Assembly (NCBI GenBank): GCA_963749715.1
Contig: CAVVNR010000005.1
Span: forward strand, 207,640-271,639
Direction: 5' to 3'
Length of the DNA stretch: 64,000 nucleotides
DNA from: Roseiarcus sp963749715
GTDB lineage: Bacteria; Pseudomonadota; Alphaproteobacteria; Rhizobiales; Beijerinckiaceae
The notes below the pieces were generated by a model that saw only the letters and a program-made list of their open reading frames with translations, was not told the DNA's origin and did no database searches. Positions 37,624-47,334 of this stretch are shown piece by piece. The translations under genes were made by a program, and so were the position numbers. How positions within the stretch are numbered: the first letter of the stretch is position 1; the number at the start of each line of letters is the position of its first letter.

Positions 37624-39990
37624 TCATTCCGCGGCGCGCTTGGCGACGGCTTTCTGCGCCGCCCGCCAGACAACCTGCGGGGTCGCCGGCATGGCCACAT
37701 CCTCGTGGCCGAGCGCGTCGGTGATGGCGTTAATGACGGCAGGCGGAGAGGCAATGGCGCCGGCTTCCCCGCAGCCCTTGATGCCGAGCGGGTTGGATGG
37801 GCAAGGCGTTTCGATCGTGTCGACCGTGAAAGAAGGCACGTCGTCCGCGCGTGGCATGCAATAGTCCATGAAGCTCGCGGTGAGGAGCTGGCCGTCGCTG
37901 TCGTAGCGGGCGCCCTCGAGCAGCGCCTGGCCGACCCCTTGCGTGACACCACCGTGAATCTGGCCTGCGACGACCATCGGATTGATGAGCTTCCCAAAGT
38001 CGTCGACCGCCGTCCAGCGTTCAATGGTAACCACGCCCGTCTGGGGATCCACTTCGAGTTCGCAGATATGGACGCCGGCCGGGAACGTGAAGTTGGGCGG
38101 ATCCCAGAAGGCGGTCTCCTTCAGGCCCGGCTCAAGTTCCTGGCCGTTGAACTTGTGCGCGGTATAGGCGTTGAGCGAGACCGAGACCCAATCGATCGAC
38201 TTGTCCGTGCCCTTGACCGTGAACTTGCCGTCCTTGAACTCGATGTCCTGGTCGGAAGCTTCAAGCAGGTGGCCGGCGACCTTCTTCGCCTTGGCCTCGA
38301 CCTTGTCGAGCGCCTTGACGATTGCCGCCATGCCTACGGCGCCGGAGCGAGAGCCGTAGGTGCCCATCCCCATCTGAACCTTGTCGGTGTCGCCGTGAAT
38401 GATGGACACGTTATCGATCGGAATGCCGAGGCGGTCGGAGACGAGTTGCGCGTATGTCGTCTCGTGGCCCTGTCCGTGGCTGTGGCAACCGGTCAACACT
38501 TCGACCGTGCCGACCATGTTGACCCTCACCTCGGCTGATTCCCACAAGCCGACGCCCCCGCCCAGAGCCCCGACCGCCTGTGACGGCGCGAGGCCGCAAG
38601 CCTCGATATAGGCCGAGAAACCTATGCCGCGCAGCTTGCCTTTCGCCGCGGACGCCGCCTTGCGGGCTCCGACGCCTTTGTAGTCGGCGAGTTCCAGCGC
38701 CTTGTCGAGCGCTCTCGAATAGTCGCCGACGTCATAGGCAAGAATAACCGGCGTCTGGTGCGGGAATGACTTGATGAAGTTCTGCCGGCGGAATTCGGCC
38801 GGATCGCGTCCGATCTCGCGCGCCGCCTTCTCGACGATGCGCTCGACCAGATAGGTCGCTTCGGGACGTCCGGCGCCGCGATAGGCGTCGACCGGCGCCG
38901 TGTTGGTGTAGACCCCGTCGACCTCGCAGTAGATCGCGGCGATGTCATACTGCCCCGACAGCAGAATTCCATAGAGATAGGTCGGGACCGACGCCCAGAA
39001 CGTCGAGGGATAGGCGCCGAGGTTGGCAATGGTGTGGACACGCATCGCCAGGATCTTGCCGTTGGCGTCGAGCGCAAGCTCGGCGTGCGAAACGTGGTCG
39101 CGGCCGTGCGCGTCGGCGAGGAACGATTCCGTACGCTCCGCCGTCCACTTGACCGAGCGATCAATCTTCTTCGCCGCCCAGATGCAGACGGTCTCTTCGT
39201 TGTAGATGAAGATCTTGGAACCGAAGCCGCCGCCGACGTCGGGAGCGATAACCCGCAGCTTGTTCTCGGGCGCGACGCCCTGAAAGGCGGACAGGACAAC
39301 GCGCGCGACGTGAGGATTCTGACTTGTCGTGTAAAGCGTCTGGACGTCCGTTCCTGAATCGTATTCGCCAAGGGCTGCGCGCGGCTCCATCGCGTTCGGG
39401 ATCAGGCGATTGTTGATGAGGTCAAGTTTGGTGATGTGCGCTGCTTTGGCGAAAGCCGCATCCGTCGAAGCCTTGTCGCCGACATGCCAGTTGAAGACGG
39501 TGTTCAACGCCGCATAGTCGTGAATCTGCGGCTGGCCGGTCTTGGGGGCGCTCGCGGTGTCGGCGACCGCAGGCAGCACGCCGTAATCGACAACCAGCTT
39601 CTCGGCCCCGTCCTTGGCTTGAGCATAGGAGTCAGCGATGACGACCGCGACGGGATCGCCAACGTAGAGCGCCTTGCCGTGCGCAAGCGCCGGGAACGAT
39701 CCGACCTTCATCGGCGATCCGTCCTTGGAATGAACGGTCCAGCCGGGAATATGAGCGCCGATCTTGTCGGCGACCGTGTCGGCGCCGGTGAACACAGCAA
39801 CGACGCCTGACGACTTGAGCGCAGCCGCAGCGTCGATCTTGTCGATCGTCGCATGCGCGTGCGGCGAGCGCAGGAAATAAGCGTAGGCCTGTCCGGGACG
39901 GTTGATATCGTCGACATAGTGGCCCTTGCCGGTGATGAAGCGGATATCTTCCTTGCGTTTGACGGAGGCGCCAATGCCTGTCGCGCTCAT
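37624..39990 (-). CDS. coxL: Form II molybdenum hydroxylase large subunit (CoxL-like)
   Basis: A 788-residue catalytic subunit binding molybdopterin cytosine dinucleotide. The N-terminal hammerhead domain (RFITGKGHYVDDINRPGQAY) is followed by the Mo-binding half with GGGFGSK and, at about residue 365, the active-site loop AYRGAGR. True CO dehydrogenases (form I) carry AYXCSFR with a catalytic Cys, so this is form II, whose substrate is uncertain; CO oxidation has been claimed for some but is not assured. C-terminal motifs CHSHGQGHETTYAQ and KGCGEAGAIASP (the latter with the catalytic Glu) are present. Flanked by coxS and coxM. Confidence 0.9.
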   Translation of the reverse strand: MSATGIGASVKRKEDIRFITGKGHYVDDINRPGQAYAYFLRSPHAHATIDKIDAAAALKSSGVVAVFTGADTVADKIGAHIPGWTVHSKDGSPMKVGSFPALAHGKALYVGDPVAVVIADSYAQAKDGAEKLVVDYGVLPAVADTASAPKTGQPQIHDYAALNTVFNWHVGDKASTDAAFAKAAHITKLDLINNRLIPNAMEPRAALGEYDSGTDVQTLYTTSQNPHVARVVLSAFQGVAPENKLRVIAPDVGGGFGSKIFIYNEETVCIWAAKKIDRSVKWTAERTESFLADAHGRDHVSHAELALDANGKILAMRVHTIANLGAYPSTFWASVPTYLYGILLSGQYDIAAIYCEVDGVYTNTAPVDAYRGAGRPEATYLVERIVEKAAREIGRDPAEFRRQNFIKSFPHQTPVILAYDVGDYSRALDKALELADYKGVGARKAASAAKGKLRGIGFSAYIEACGLAPSQAVGALGGGVGLWESAEVRVNMVGTVEVLTGCHSHGQGHETTYAQLVSDRLGIPIDNVSIIHGDTDKVQMGMGTYGSRSGAVGMAAIVKALDKVEAKAKKVAGHLLEASDQDIEFKDGKFTVKGTDKSIDWVSVSLNAYTAHKFNGQELEPGLKETAFWDPPNFTFPAGVHICELEVDPQTGVVTIERWTAVDDFGKLINPMVVAGQIHGGVTQGVGQALLEGARYDSDGQLLTASFMDYCMPRADDVPSFTVDTIETPCPSNPLGIKGCGEAGAIASPPAVINAITDALGHEDVAMPATPQVVWRAAQKAVAKRAAE

Positions 39991-40024
39991 GTTTCTCTCC
40001 CTTGGAACGGCTTGAAACTCGCTG

Positions 40025-40540
40025 TCACTCCGCGGCCCGGGGCGTCGCGGCGACGCCCATCTCTCGTGCGCCTTGGGCGACTGCCTTTACGATGTTGTGA
40101 TAGCCGGTGCAGCGGCAGATGTTGCCTTCAAGCCCGTGGCGGATCGCGGCCTCGTCGAGACGCGCGCCCTCGCGATTGACGAGGTCGATCGCGGCCATGA
40201 TCATGCCGGGCGTGCAAAACCCGCATTGCAGACCGTGATTGTCCTGAAACGCTTGCTGCATCGGATGCAGCTTGCCGCCGACAGCGAGCCCCTCGATGGT
40301 CGTCACCTGCGCGCCCTCGCAACTCGCAGCCAGGATGGTGCAGGACTTGATGGCGCGCCCGTCCACATCGACGACGCAGGCGCCGCATTGCGAGGTGTCG
40401 CAGCCGACATGAGTGCCCGTCAGGCGCAGGTTCTCGCGGAGGAACTGCACAAGCAGCGTCCTCGGATCGAGCTCGGCCGACTGAGGCCGGCCGTTTACCG
40501 CCATAGAGACATGAACCATTCCCATATCCTCCTGAACCAA
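40025..40540 (-). CDS. coxS: Molybdenum hydroxylase 2Fe-2S subunit (CoxS-like)
   Basis: Small subunit carrying two 2Fe-2S clusters. The plant-ferredoxin-like N-terminal half has GCDTSQCGACVV and a fourth Cys in AIKSCTILA; the helical C-terminal half has CGFCTPGMIMAA and ICRCTGYHNIV. The 171 residues include a few before VHVSMAVNG; starts at 40,540, 40,525 or 40,519 are all possible and all overlap the end of coxG. It precedes coxL by 34 bases. Confidence 0.92.
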   Translation of the reverse strand: MVQEDMGMVHVSMAVNGRPQSAELDPRTLLVQFLRENLRLTGTHVGCDTSQCGACVVDVDGRAIKSCTILAASCEGAQVTTIEGLAVGGKLHPMQQAFQDNHGLQCGFCTPGMIMAAIDLVNREGARLDEAAIRHGLEGNICRCTGYHNIVKAVAQGAREMGVAATPRAAE

Positions 40541-41115
40541 GACCTTGTTGTCGGGATTGCTTGCGCCGCCGGGGCCGCGGACGGCGCGGCGCGGGCGGGG
40601 GCCGGCAATTCGACCGCCGGCGCGGGGATGGATGGGGCCGCCGGCTGGGCGGCGGCGCCCGGCGCCGCGCCCGCCGCCGCGATCGCGGCGAAGTTGGCGA
40701 AAAACTTATCGGCCATGTTCTTGGCGACGCCGTCGATGAGACGCGCGCCGAGCTGGGCGATCTTGCCGCCGACATGCGCCTCGACGTCATAGTGCAGCAG
40801 CGCGCCGCCCGGCGCGTCGGCGAGCGACACTTTCGCCCCACCTTTGGCGAAGCCGGCAATTCCGCCCTCGCCCTCGCCCTTGATGGTGTAGCCCACGAGC
40901 GGCACGAGGTCGGAGAGCTCGACCTTGCCCTTGAACGTTGCCGACACCGGTCCGATCTTGGTCTTGACGACCGCGGCGAAGCCGCCGTCGCCGGTTTTCT
41001 CCAGCAACTCGCAGCCCGGGATGCAGGCCTTGAGCACTTCCGGGTCATTAAGCAGCGCCCAAACCTTCGGCCGGTCGGCGGGCAAGGACACGTCGCCCGT
41101 CATCGTCATGGCCAT
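40495..41115 (-). CDS. coxG: CoxG-like SRPBCC membrane-recruitment protein
   Basis: A 206-residue CoxG-family protein that anchors CO-dehydrogenase-type enzymes to the cytoplasmic membrane. The first 150 residues form a START-like domain (SLPADRPKVWALLNDPEVLK, CIPGCELLEKTGDGGF, GGKIAQLGARLIDGVAK). An Ala/Pro-rich linker follows, then an aromatic C-terminal helix WFRRIWEWFMSLWR suited to membrane binding. Start at ATG 41,115 with a GGAAGGAAA ribosome site. First gene of the cox block; a strong inverted repeat lies about 70 bases upstream. Confidence 0.88.
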   Translation of the reverse strand: MAMTMTGDVSLPADRPKVWALLNDPEVLKACIPGCELLEKTGDGGFAAVVKTKIGPVSATFKGKVELSDLVPLVGYTIKGEGEGGIAGFAKGGAKVSLADAPGGALLHYDVEAHVGGKIAQLGARLIDGVAKNMADKFFANFAAIAAAGAAPGAAAQPAAPSIPAPAVELPAPARAAPSAAPAAQAIPTTRSWFRRIWEWFMSLWR

Positions 41116-41186
41116 CGACGTTTCCTTCCTCCGCGGACTTGAGCGATCCGCCCTAACATTGCTGTCCGCGCGCTTGGCCTTCGCGA

Positions 41187-41213
41187 GCGATGCGAGACAG
41201 CTTTTCGCATCGC
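41187..41213. promoter_or_regulatory. Perfect 9-bp inverted repeat upstream of the cox block
   Basis: GCGATGCGA (41,187-41,195) and TCGCATCGC (41,205-41,213) are perfect inverse complements separated by nine bases, 72 bases before the coxG start. The geometry suits a dimeric regulator or a transcript hairpin; no U-run follows on either strand. No regulator gene is adjacent. Confidence 0.4.
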
Positions 41214-41534
41214 GGGACAAAGATCAAGACGTCGTGGTTTGCTCGCCCGACTTACGACGATGCTACACTTCCGACAGCGCCGCAATCTGGGCAAGGCTCG
41301 GCGAAGAAGCCTCGCACGACTAGCGCGATATTCAACTGAATATGACGCCTTCGGCCCAATACTTGTCGGACCGGCCCGCGGCCCAATGGAGGATTGCGGA
41401 CCGCCCCTCCAATCGTTGAGTTGCCGTGCGCGCGCACGGCGGCTAGGCTATTGAAATCAAGACGCGCGGCCACATCGCCGAAAAGCAGATCGGCGGGTCG
41501 AGGTCGGATCAAGAACGGGGCGGCCGGACTTTGA

Positions 41535-41549
41535 TGGCACGTTTCCTGC
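41535..41549 (+). promoter_or_regulatory. Sigma54 (RpoN) promoter of the liv operon
   Basis: TGGCACGTTTCCTGC matches the -24/-12 consensus TGGCACG-N4-TTGC at all but one position and has the invariant GG-N10-GC spacing (GG 41,536-41,537, GC 41,548-41,549). The expected transcript start is near 41,561, leaving about 23 bases including a GAGGGG ribosome site before the livH ATG at 41,584. This predicts nitrogen-responsive control with an enhancer-binding protein such as NtrC. Confidence 0.65.
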
Positions 41550-41583
41550 GAAGCCGGGAGAAACAAGAGGGGCAGGTTGGCGC

Positions 41584-42501
41584 ATGTCGAATTTCCTGCA
41601 GCAGTTGATCAACGGCCTCACGCTGGGGTCGATCTACGAACTCATCGCCATCGGCTACACGATGGTTTTCGGCATCATCGGCATGGTCAATTTCGCCCAC
41701 GGCGACGTGTTCATGCTGTCGGCGTTCATCGCACTGATCATATTCATGATTTTGACCCAGATCCTCGGCCTGGGCTCGCTGCCGATTGCATTTGTCGTGG
41801 TCCTGGTCGGGGCGATGGCGCTGACCGCATTGTGGAACTGGACGATCGAGCGGCTCGCCTATCGGCCGTTGCGAGGATCGTTTCGGCTGGCGCCGCTGAT
41901 TTCGGCAATCGGCATGTCGATCTTCCTGTCGAATTTTGTCCAGGTCGTCCAAGGGCCGCGCAACAAGCCGGCGCCCGCATTGCCCAATCACGTCTTCAAT
42001 CTCACGGTCGGGGGCACGTATGACGTCACCTTGTCGGTGCGTCAGATCCTGATCATGGTCGTCACCGCCGTTCTGCTCGCGGCCTTCTGGTATCTCGTTC
42101 AGCACACCTCGCTCGGGCGGGCGCAGCGAGCCTGCGAGCAGGATCGCAAGATGGCGGCGCTGCTCGGAATCGATGTCGATGCGACGATCTCGATCACCTT
42201 CGTCATCGGCGCCGCCCTGGCCGCGGTCGCCGGCGTGATGTTCGTCATTTACTACGGGGTGGTGAATTTTGCCGACGGCTTCGTTCCGGGAGTGAAGGCC
42301 TTCACCGCGGCAGTGCTGGGCGGGATCGGCTCGTTGCCGGGCGCGGTGTTGGGCGGTCTCTTGATCGGGCTCATCGAGGTCTTCTGGTCCTCCTATTTCA
42401 CCACCGACTACAAGGACGTGGCGGCGTTCATGATTCTCGCCATCACCCTGATATTCCTGCCGTCGGGCATTCTCGGGCGCCCTGAAGTGGAGAAGGTTTG
42501 A
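41584..42501 (+). CDS. livH: Branched-chain amino acid ABC transporter permease, LivH-like
   Basis: A 305-residue inner-membrane permease, one half of the transmembrane channel of a LivK-fed importer. It starts MSNFLQQLINGLTLGSIYEL and has eight or so hydrophobic helices; the MVNFAHGDVFMLSAF and GGIGSLPGAVLGGLLIGLIE segments are characteristic of LivH. Overlaps livM by four bases (ATGA). A sigma54-type promoter lies directly upstream. Liv-type systems of this family also carry urea, amides or other amino acids, so the substrate is not fixed. Confidence 0.92.
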   Translation: MSNFLQQLINGLTLGSIYELIAIGYTMVFGIIGMVNFAHGDVFMLSAFIALIIFMILTQILGLGSLPIAFVVVLVGAMALTALWNWTIERLAYRPLRGSFRLAPLISAIGMSIFLSNFVQVVQGPRNKPAPALPNHVFNLTVGGTYDVTLSVRQILIMVVTAVLLAAFWYLVQHTSLGRAQRACEQDRKMAALLGIDVDATISITFVIGAALAAVAGVMFVIYYGVVNFADGFVPGVKAFTAAVLGGIGSLPGAVLGGLLIGLIEVFWSSYFTTDYKDVAAFMILAITLIFLPSGILGRPEVEKV

Positions 42502-43955
42502 GAATGAGCGCGCCCTCGCAAACCACTGAGCTCGCCGAAAGCGGCGCCGCCGCCGGGCAGCTTGTTCCCGCGCTTCGCAACGCGGCGGCCGCGGCGCTCG
42601 TCGCCTTCGGCCTCTCCTTCCCGATCATCAGTTACCATGCCGAATCGAACATCGAAAACGAGCTGGTTCTGATCGGGCGCTGGCCGCTCACGTTCGGGAT
42701 CGCGGCGATCGTCTTCCTGTTCGTCCTCCTGCGCCAGATGTCGCGCGCCGATTGGCGGGTATGGTTCGACCGCGTCGGCTCGATCGCCGCCGGCGGCATG
42801 GGCGGGGCGCTGGTGCAGGCGGCGCGGGAGGGCGAGGGCGTCGCCCCGCCGTCGGCCGCCCGGCTGGCGTTTTCGCGCTATTTCGGCCCCTTCGCCCTGG
42901 GCCTCGTGATCCTGTTCCCGCTGATCGCCCTCGGCCTGCTCGGGCCCGGCGGCTCGCTCAAGTGGATCAACAATTACGGCGTCCAGATCCTGATCTACGT
43001 CATGCTGGGCTGGGGATTGAACATCGTGGTCGGCCTCGCCGGCCTGCTCGATCTCGGATATGTCGCCTTCTACGCGATCGGCGCCTATTCCTACGCGCTG
43101 CTCTCGACCACTTTGGGCCTGTCCTTTTGGATCTGCCTGCCGCTGGCGGGCGTTCTCTCCGCGATGTGGGGGGTCGTTCTCGGGATTCCGGTTCTCAGGC
43201 TGAGGGGCGACTATCTGGCGATCGTCACCCTGGCGTTCGGCGAGATCATCCGTCTCGTCCTCATCAACTGGGTCGATTTGACCAACGGCTACGCCGGCAT
43301 CGCCAGCATTCCCCATGTTTCGTTCTTCGGCATTCCGTTCAATGATGACGACAATGGATTCGCGGCGATCTTCCACCTGCCCTTCACCCCGATCTACCGC
43401 ACGATCTTCCTTTTCTATCTGATCCTCGCCCTCGCGCTTCTCACCAATTTCGTGACCATCAGGCTGCGCCGGCTGCCGATCGGGCGGGCCTGGGAAGCGT
43501 TGCGGGAGGACGAGATCGCCTGCCGGTCGCTCGGCATCAACACCACCAACACCAAGCTCACGGCCTTCGCGCTCGGGGCGATGTTCGGCGGCTTCGCCGG
43601 CTCTTTCTTTTCCGTGCGCCAGGGGTTCGTAAGCCCGGAAAGCTTCACCTTCATCGAGTCGGCGACGATCCTCGCCATCGTCGTGCTCGGGGGCATGGGC
43701 TCCCAGCTTGGCGTCGCCATCGCCGCCGCGGTGATGATTGGGGTTCCCGAGCTGATGCGCGAACTCGACTGGATGAAGAAGATCTTCGGCGAAGACTTCG
43801 ACCCGACGCAGTACCGCATGCTGCTGTTCGGCGCGGCGATGGTGATCATGATGATCTGGAAGCCGCGGGGTCTCGTGTCGACGCGTTTACCCTCGATCTT
43901 TCTCAAGGAGCGAAAAGCCGTGTCTGCTGACCTCGTCAAAGAGGGGCACGGTTGA
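42498..43955 (+). CDS. livM: Branched-chain amino acid ABC transporter permease, LivM-like
   Basis: Second permease, 485 residues, longer than LivH because of an N-terminal cytoplasmic-membrane extension (about 150 residues including helices at 25-45 and 58-75) common in alphaproteobacterial LivM. The core begins near GVQILIYVMLGWGLNIVVGL and has LRGDYLAIVTLAFGEI and the ATP-coupling motif AWEALREDEIACRSLGIN (EAA-like loop). The C-terminal tail is basic. Overlaps livH and livG by four bases each. Confidence 0.92.
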   Translation: MRMSAPSQTTELAESGAAAGQLVPALRNAAAAALVAFGLSFPIISYHAESNIENELVLIGRWPLTFGIAAIVFLFVLLRQMSRADWRVWFDRVGSIAAGGMGGALVQAAREGEGVAPPSAARLAFSRYFGPFALGLVILFPLIALGLLGPGGSLKWINNYGVQILIYVMLGWGLNIVVGLAGLLDLGYVAFYAIGAYSYALLSTTLGLSFWICLPLAGVLSAMWGVVLGIPVLRLRGDYLAIVTLAFGEIIRLVLINWVDLTNGYAGIASIPHVSFFGIPFNDDDNGFAAIFHLPFTPIYRTIFLFYLILALALLTNFVTIRLRRLPIGRAWEALREDEIACRSLGINTTNTKLTAFALGAMFGGFAGSFFSVRQGFVSPESFTFIESATILAIVVLGGMGSQLGVAIAAAVMIGVPELMRELDWMKKIFGEDFDPTQYRMLLFGAAMVIMMIWKPRGLVSTRLPSIFLKERKAVSADLVKEGHG

Positions 43956-44862
43956 TGAATTGGGTCAACAGCACGCTGCTTGCAGTCGAAAACCTGACCA
44001 TGCGGTTCGGCGGCCTGGTCGCGGTGAACGCTTTCAGCTTCTCAGTCGGGCGCGGCGACATCACCGCGCTCATCGGTCCGAACGGCGCGGGCAAGACGAC
44101 CGTCTTCAACTGCGTCACCGGTTTCTACAAGCCGACGGAGGGGCGCCTCGCGCTTGCCCGCGACGGCATTGCGACGCCTGAGGACGTCGCGGCCGTCACG
44201 CAAACGAGCGGCCGCCACGCGACGACCGCGAACGGCGAGCTTTTCCTGCTCGAACGCATGCCCGACCACGAGATCGCCCGCAAGGCGCGGGTCGCCCGCA
44301 CTTTCCAGAACATCCGGCTGTTCCAGGGCATGACGACGCTCGAGAACCTCCTGGTGGCTCATCACAACGCGCTCATGCTCGCGAGCGGCTTCACCATCCT
44401 CGGTCTGGTCGGAGCGCCGAACTATCGGCGGAAAGAAGCCGAGACGATCGAGCGGGCGAAGTATTGGCTCGAAAAGATCGGGCTCACCGACCGGGCCGAT
44501 GATCCGGCGGGCGAATTGCCTTACGGCGCTCAGCGGCGGCTCGAGATTGCGCGCGCGATGTGCACCGATCCGGTGCTTCTCTGCCTCGACGAGCCGGCTG
44601 CCGGGCTCAACCCGCGTAAATCCGCCGACCTCAATGCGCTCTTGCGATCGATCCGCGCCGACCATAAGACGTCGGTGCTGCTGATCGAACATGACATGTC
44701 GGTCGTCATGCAGATCTCCGACCACGTGGTGGTGCTCGACTACGGGGTCAAGATCGCGGACGGCACGCCGGCGGAGGTGCGCGCCGATCCGAAGGTGATC
44801 GCCGCCTATCTTGGCGTCGCCGACGAGGAGGAGGTCGAGCAGATCGAAAAGGAGCTGGAGCA

Positions 44863-44866
<4 letters not shown>
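43952..44866 (+). CDS. livG: Branched-chain amino acid ABC transporter ATPase, LivG-like
   Basis: ATP-binding subunit of the importer, 304 residues. Walker A is GPNGAGKTTVFNC, the signature is LPYGAQRRLEIARA (the usual LSGG replaced by LPYG, normal for LivG), Walker B is LLCLDEPAAGLNP, and the switch His lies in LLIEHDMSVVM. An insert of about 30 residues after the first strand (RDGIATPEDVAAVTQTSGRH) makes it a little longer than E. coli LivG. Overlaps its neighbours by four bases on each side. Confidence 0.93.
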
Positions 44867-45605
<739 letters not shown>

Positions 45606-45609
<4 letters not shown>

Positions 45610-45964
45610 TGGGCGGCATCCTATGGTCGGACGAGCCTTACGGCCTCTTCACCTTCGTCCTGTTGACGCTGGTGCTGGGCGGGCTGGGCGCTTGGGCGAC
45701 CGGGCGGGCGATGGCCCAGACCTGGCGGCCGCTGGCGATGCTGGCGCTCTACATGGTCTTTCTCACCGCCGGCGTGCGATTCCTCCACTATGCTCTCTAC
45801 GCGAGCCGTTGCTGTCGCCGATTCTCTTCATAACCGCGTACATCTGGACGATGGCCGTCGGCGTACTCGGTTATCGGGCGATGCGGGCGACCCAGATGGC
45901 GACGCAATATTCCTGGGCTTATGAACGCGCGGGGCTGAACTGGCGCGCGAAGGACAAAGGCTGA
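45606..45964 (+). CDS. Small membrane protein of the liv operon, DUF6867-like (one frameshift)
   Basis: About 119 residues with three hydrophobic helices (FTFVLLTLVLGGLGAWATG, MLALYMVFLTAGVRFLHYAL, ILFITAYIWTMAVGVLGYRA) and a conserved end QMATQYSWAYERAGLNWRAK. Alphaproteobacterial liv operons often carry this small gene between livF and livK; its function is unknown. The frame breaks near 45,801: adding one G to TACGCGAG (giving TACGGCGAG) joins HYALYGEPLLSP. The break looks like a homopolymer error. Confidence 0.75.
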
Positions 45965-46114
45965 ATGACTTGCCCGCGAGAGCGGAGGCGCATGGGCGTT
46001 TTTTAAGGTGACTCTTGATCAAAAAAGAGAAAGTATCCGCGCCCAAGGTGGAATTGCCTTCTGCCGACGGGCGTCAGGGAGGGCCGGGCGCCCGCAACAC
46101 ATGGGAGTAACTGA

Positions 46115-47237
46115 ATGACTAAACATTGGTTGTCAGGCGTCGCGCTTCTCGCGGCCTTGGCGTTCTCGGGCGCCGCCAGCGCCCAAATCAAGATGGGCGT
46201 CGCCGGCCCAATCACCGGTCCGAACGCGGCCTTCGGGGCTCAGCTCGTCAACGGCACGCAACAGGCGGTTGACGACATCAACAAGGCCGGCGGCATCCTC
46301 GGCCAGCAGATCACCCTCGAGCAGGGCGACGACGTCTCCGATCCCAAGCAGGGCGTGTCGGTCGCCAACAAGTTCGTCGGCGACGGCGTCAAATTCGTGG
46401 TCGGCCACTTCAACTCCGGCGTGACGATCCCCGCCTCCGACGTCTATGCCGAGAACGGCGTCCTGTTCATCACGCCCTCGGCGACCAATCCCAAAGTCAC
46501 CGACCGCGATGCTGTGGGACGCGTTCCGCACCTGCGGCCGCGACGACCAGCAGGGCATGCTGTGGGCGGAATACGCGCGCGACAAGCTCAAGGGCAAGAA
46601 GATCGCGGTCGTGCATGACAAGACGACCTACGGCAAGGGCCTCGCCGACGCCGCGCTCGACAACATGCACAAGTTCGGCATCAAGGAAGTGCTCTACGAA
46701 GGCGTCAACACCGGCGAGAAGGACTATTCGGCGATCGTCTCCAAGATCAAGGAGTCCGGCGCAGACTATCTGATGTGGGGCGGCCTGCACACCGAAGGCG
46801 GCCTCATCATCCGCCAGATGCGCGACCAGGGCATGAAGACCGTCATGGTCTCCGGCGACGGCATCACCGACAACGAGTTCTCCCAGATCGGCGGCCCGGG
46901 CGTCGAAGGCACGCTGATGTCGTTCGGTCCCGACCCGCGCAACAATGCCGCGGCGAAGGACGTCGTGGCCGAGTTCAAGGCGAAGAACTTCGATCCGGAG
47001 GCCTATACGCTCTATTCCTACGCCGCGGTCCAGATCATGAAGCAGGCGGCGGAGGAGACAAAGTCGCTCGATCCGAAGAAGATCGCCGAATCCATGCACT
47101 CCGGCAAGACCTTCCACACCGTGATCGGCGACATCGCCTATGACAAGAAGGGCGACCGCACGAGCGTCGACTACGTCTGGTACACTTGGCAGAAAGGGCC
47201 CGACGGCAAGATCACCTACCAGCAGAACAAGTCGTAA
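46115..47237 (+). CDS. livK: Branched-chain amino acid ABC transporter substrate-binding protein (one frameshift)
   Basis: Periplasmic binding protein of about 374 residues. A cleavable signal peptide (MTKHWLSGVALLAALAFSGAASA) is followed by QIKMGVAGPITGPNAAFG, two alpha/beta lobes and conserved segments VVGHFNSGVTIPASDVY, KIAVVHDKTTYGKGLAD, YEGVNTGEKDYSAIVSKIK and WGGLHTEGGLIIRQMRDQG. The frame breaks near 46,507-46,513 (CGCGATGCTG); removing one G gives TDRMLWDAFRTCGRDDQQG. Expressed from its own upstream region or by read-through from livF; an intrinsic terminator follows. Probably intact in the organism. Confidence 0.88.
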
Positions 47238-47294
47238 CGCGACTGGCTGCGGGGCGAGCGACGTCCCGCGGCAGGCTTGCTCTTGCAATCAAGG

Positions 47295-47323
47295 AACCCG
47301 CCGGAGACGGCGGGTTTCTTTTG
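47295..47323 (+). terminator. Intrinsic terminator after livK
   Basis: A 9-bp stem AACCCGCCG/CGGCGGGTT (47,295-47,303 and 47,308-47,316) with a GAGA tetraloop is followed by the T-rich run TTCTTTTG. It ends the liv operon 58 bases after the livK stop and may also serve the converging ccdA-type gene. Confidence 0.8.
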
Positions 47324-47334
47324 CTTTCGCCTCA

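Noticed and set aside
37624..39990. Calling the large subunit a true (form I) carbon monoxide dehydrogenase
   Set aside because: The active-site loop is AYRGAGR rather than AYXCSFR, and the gene order is S-L-M rather than M-S-L.
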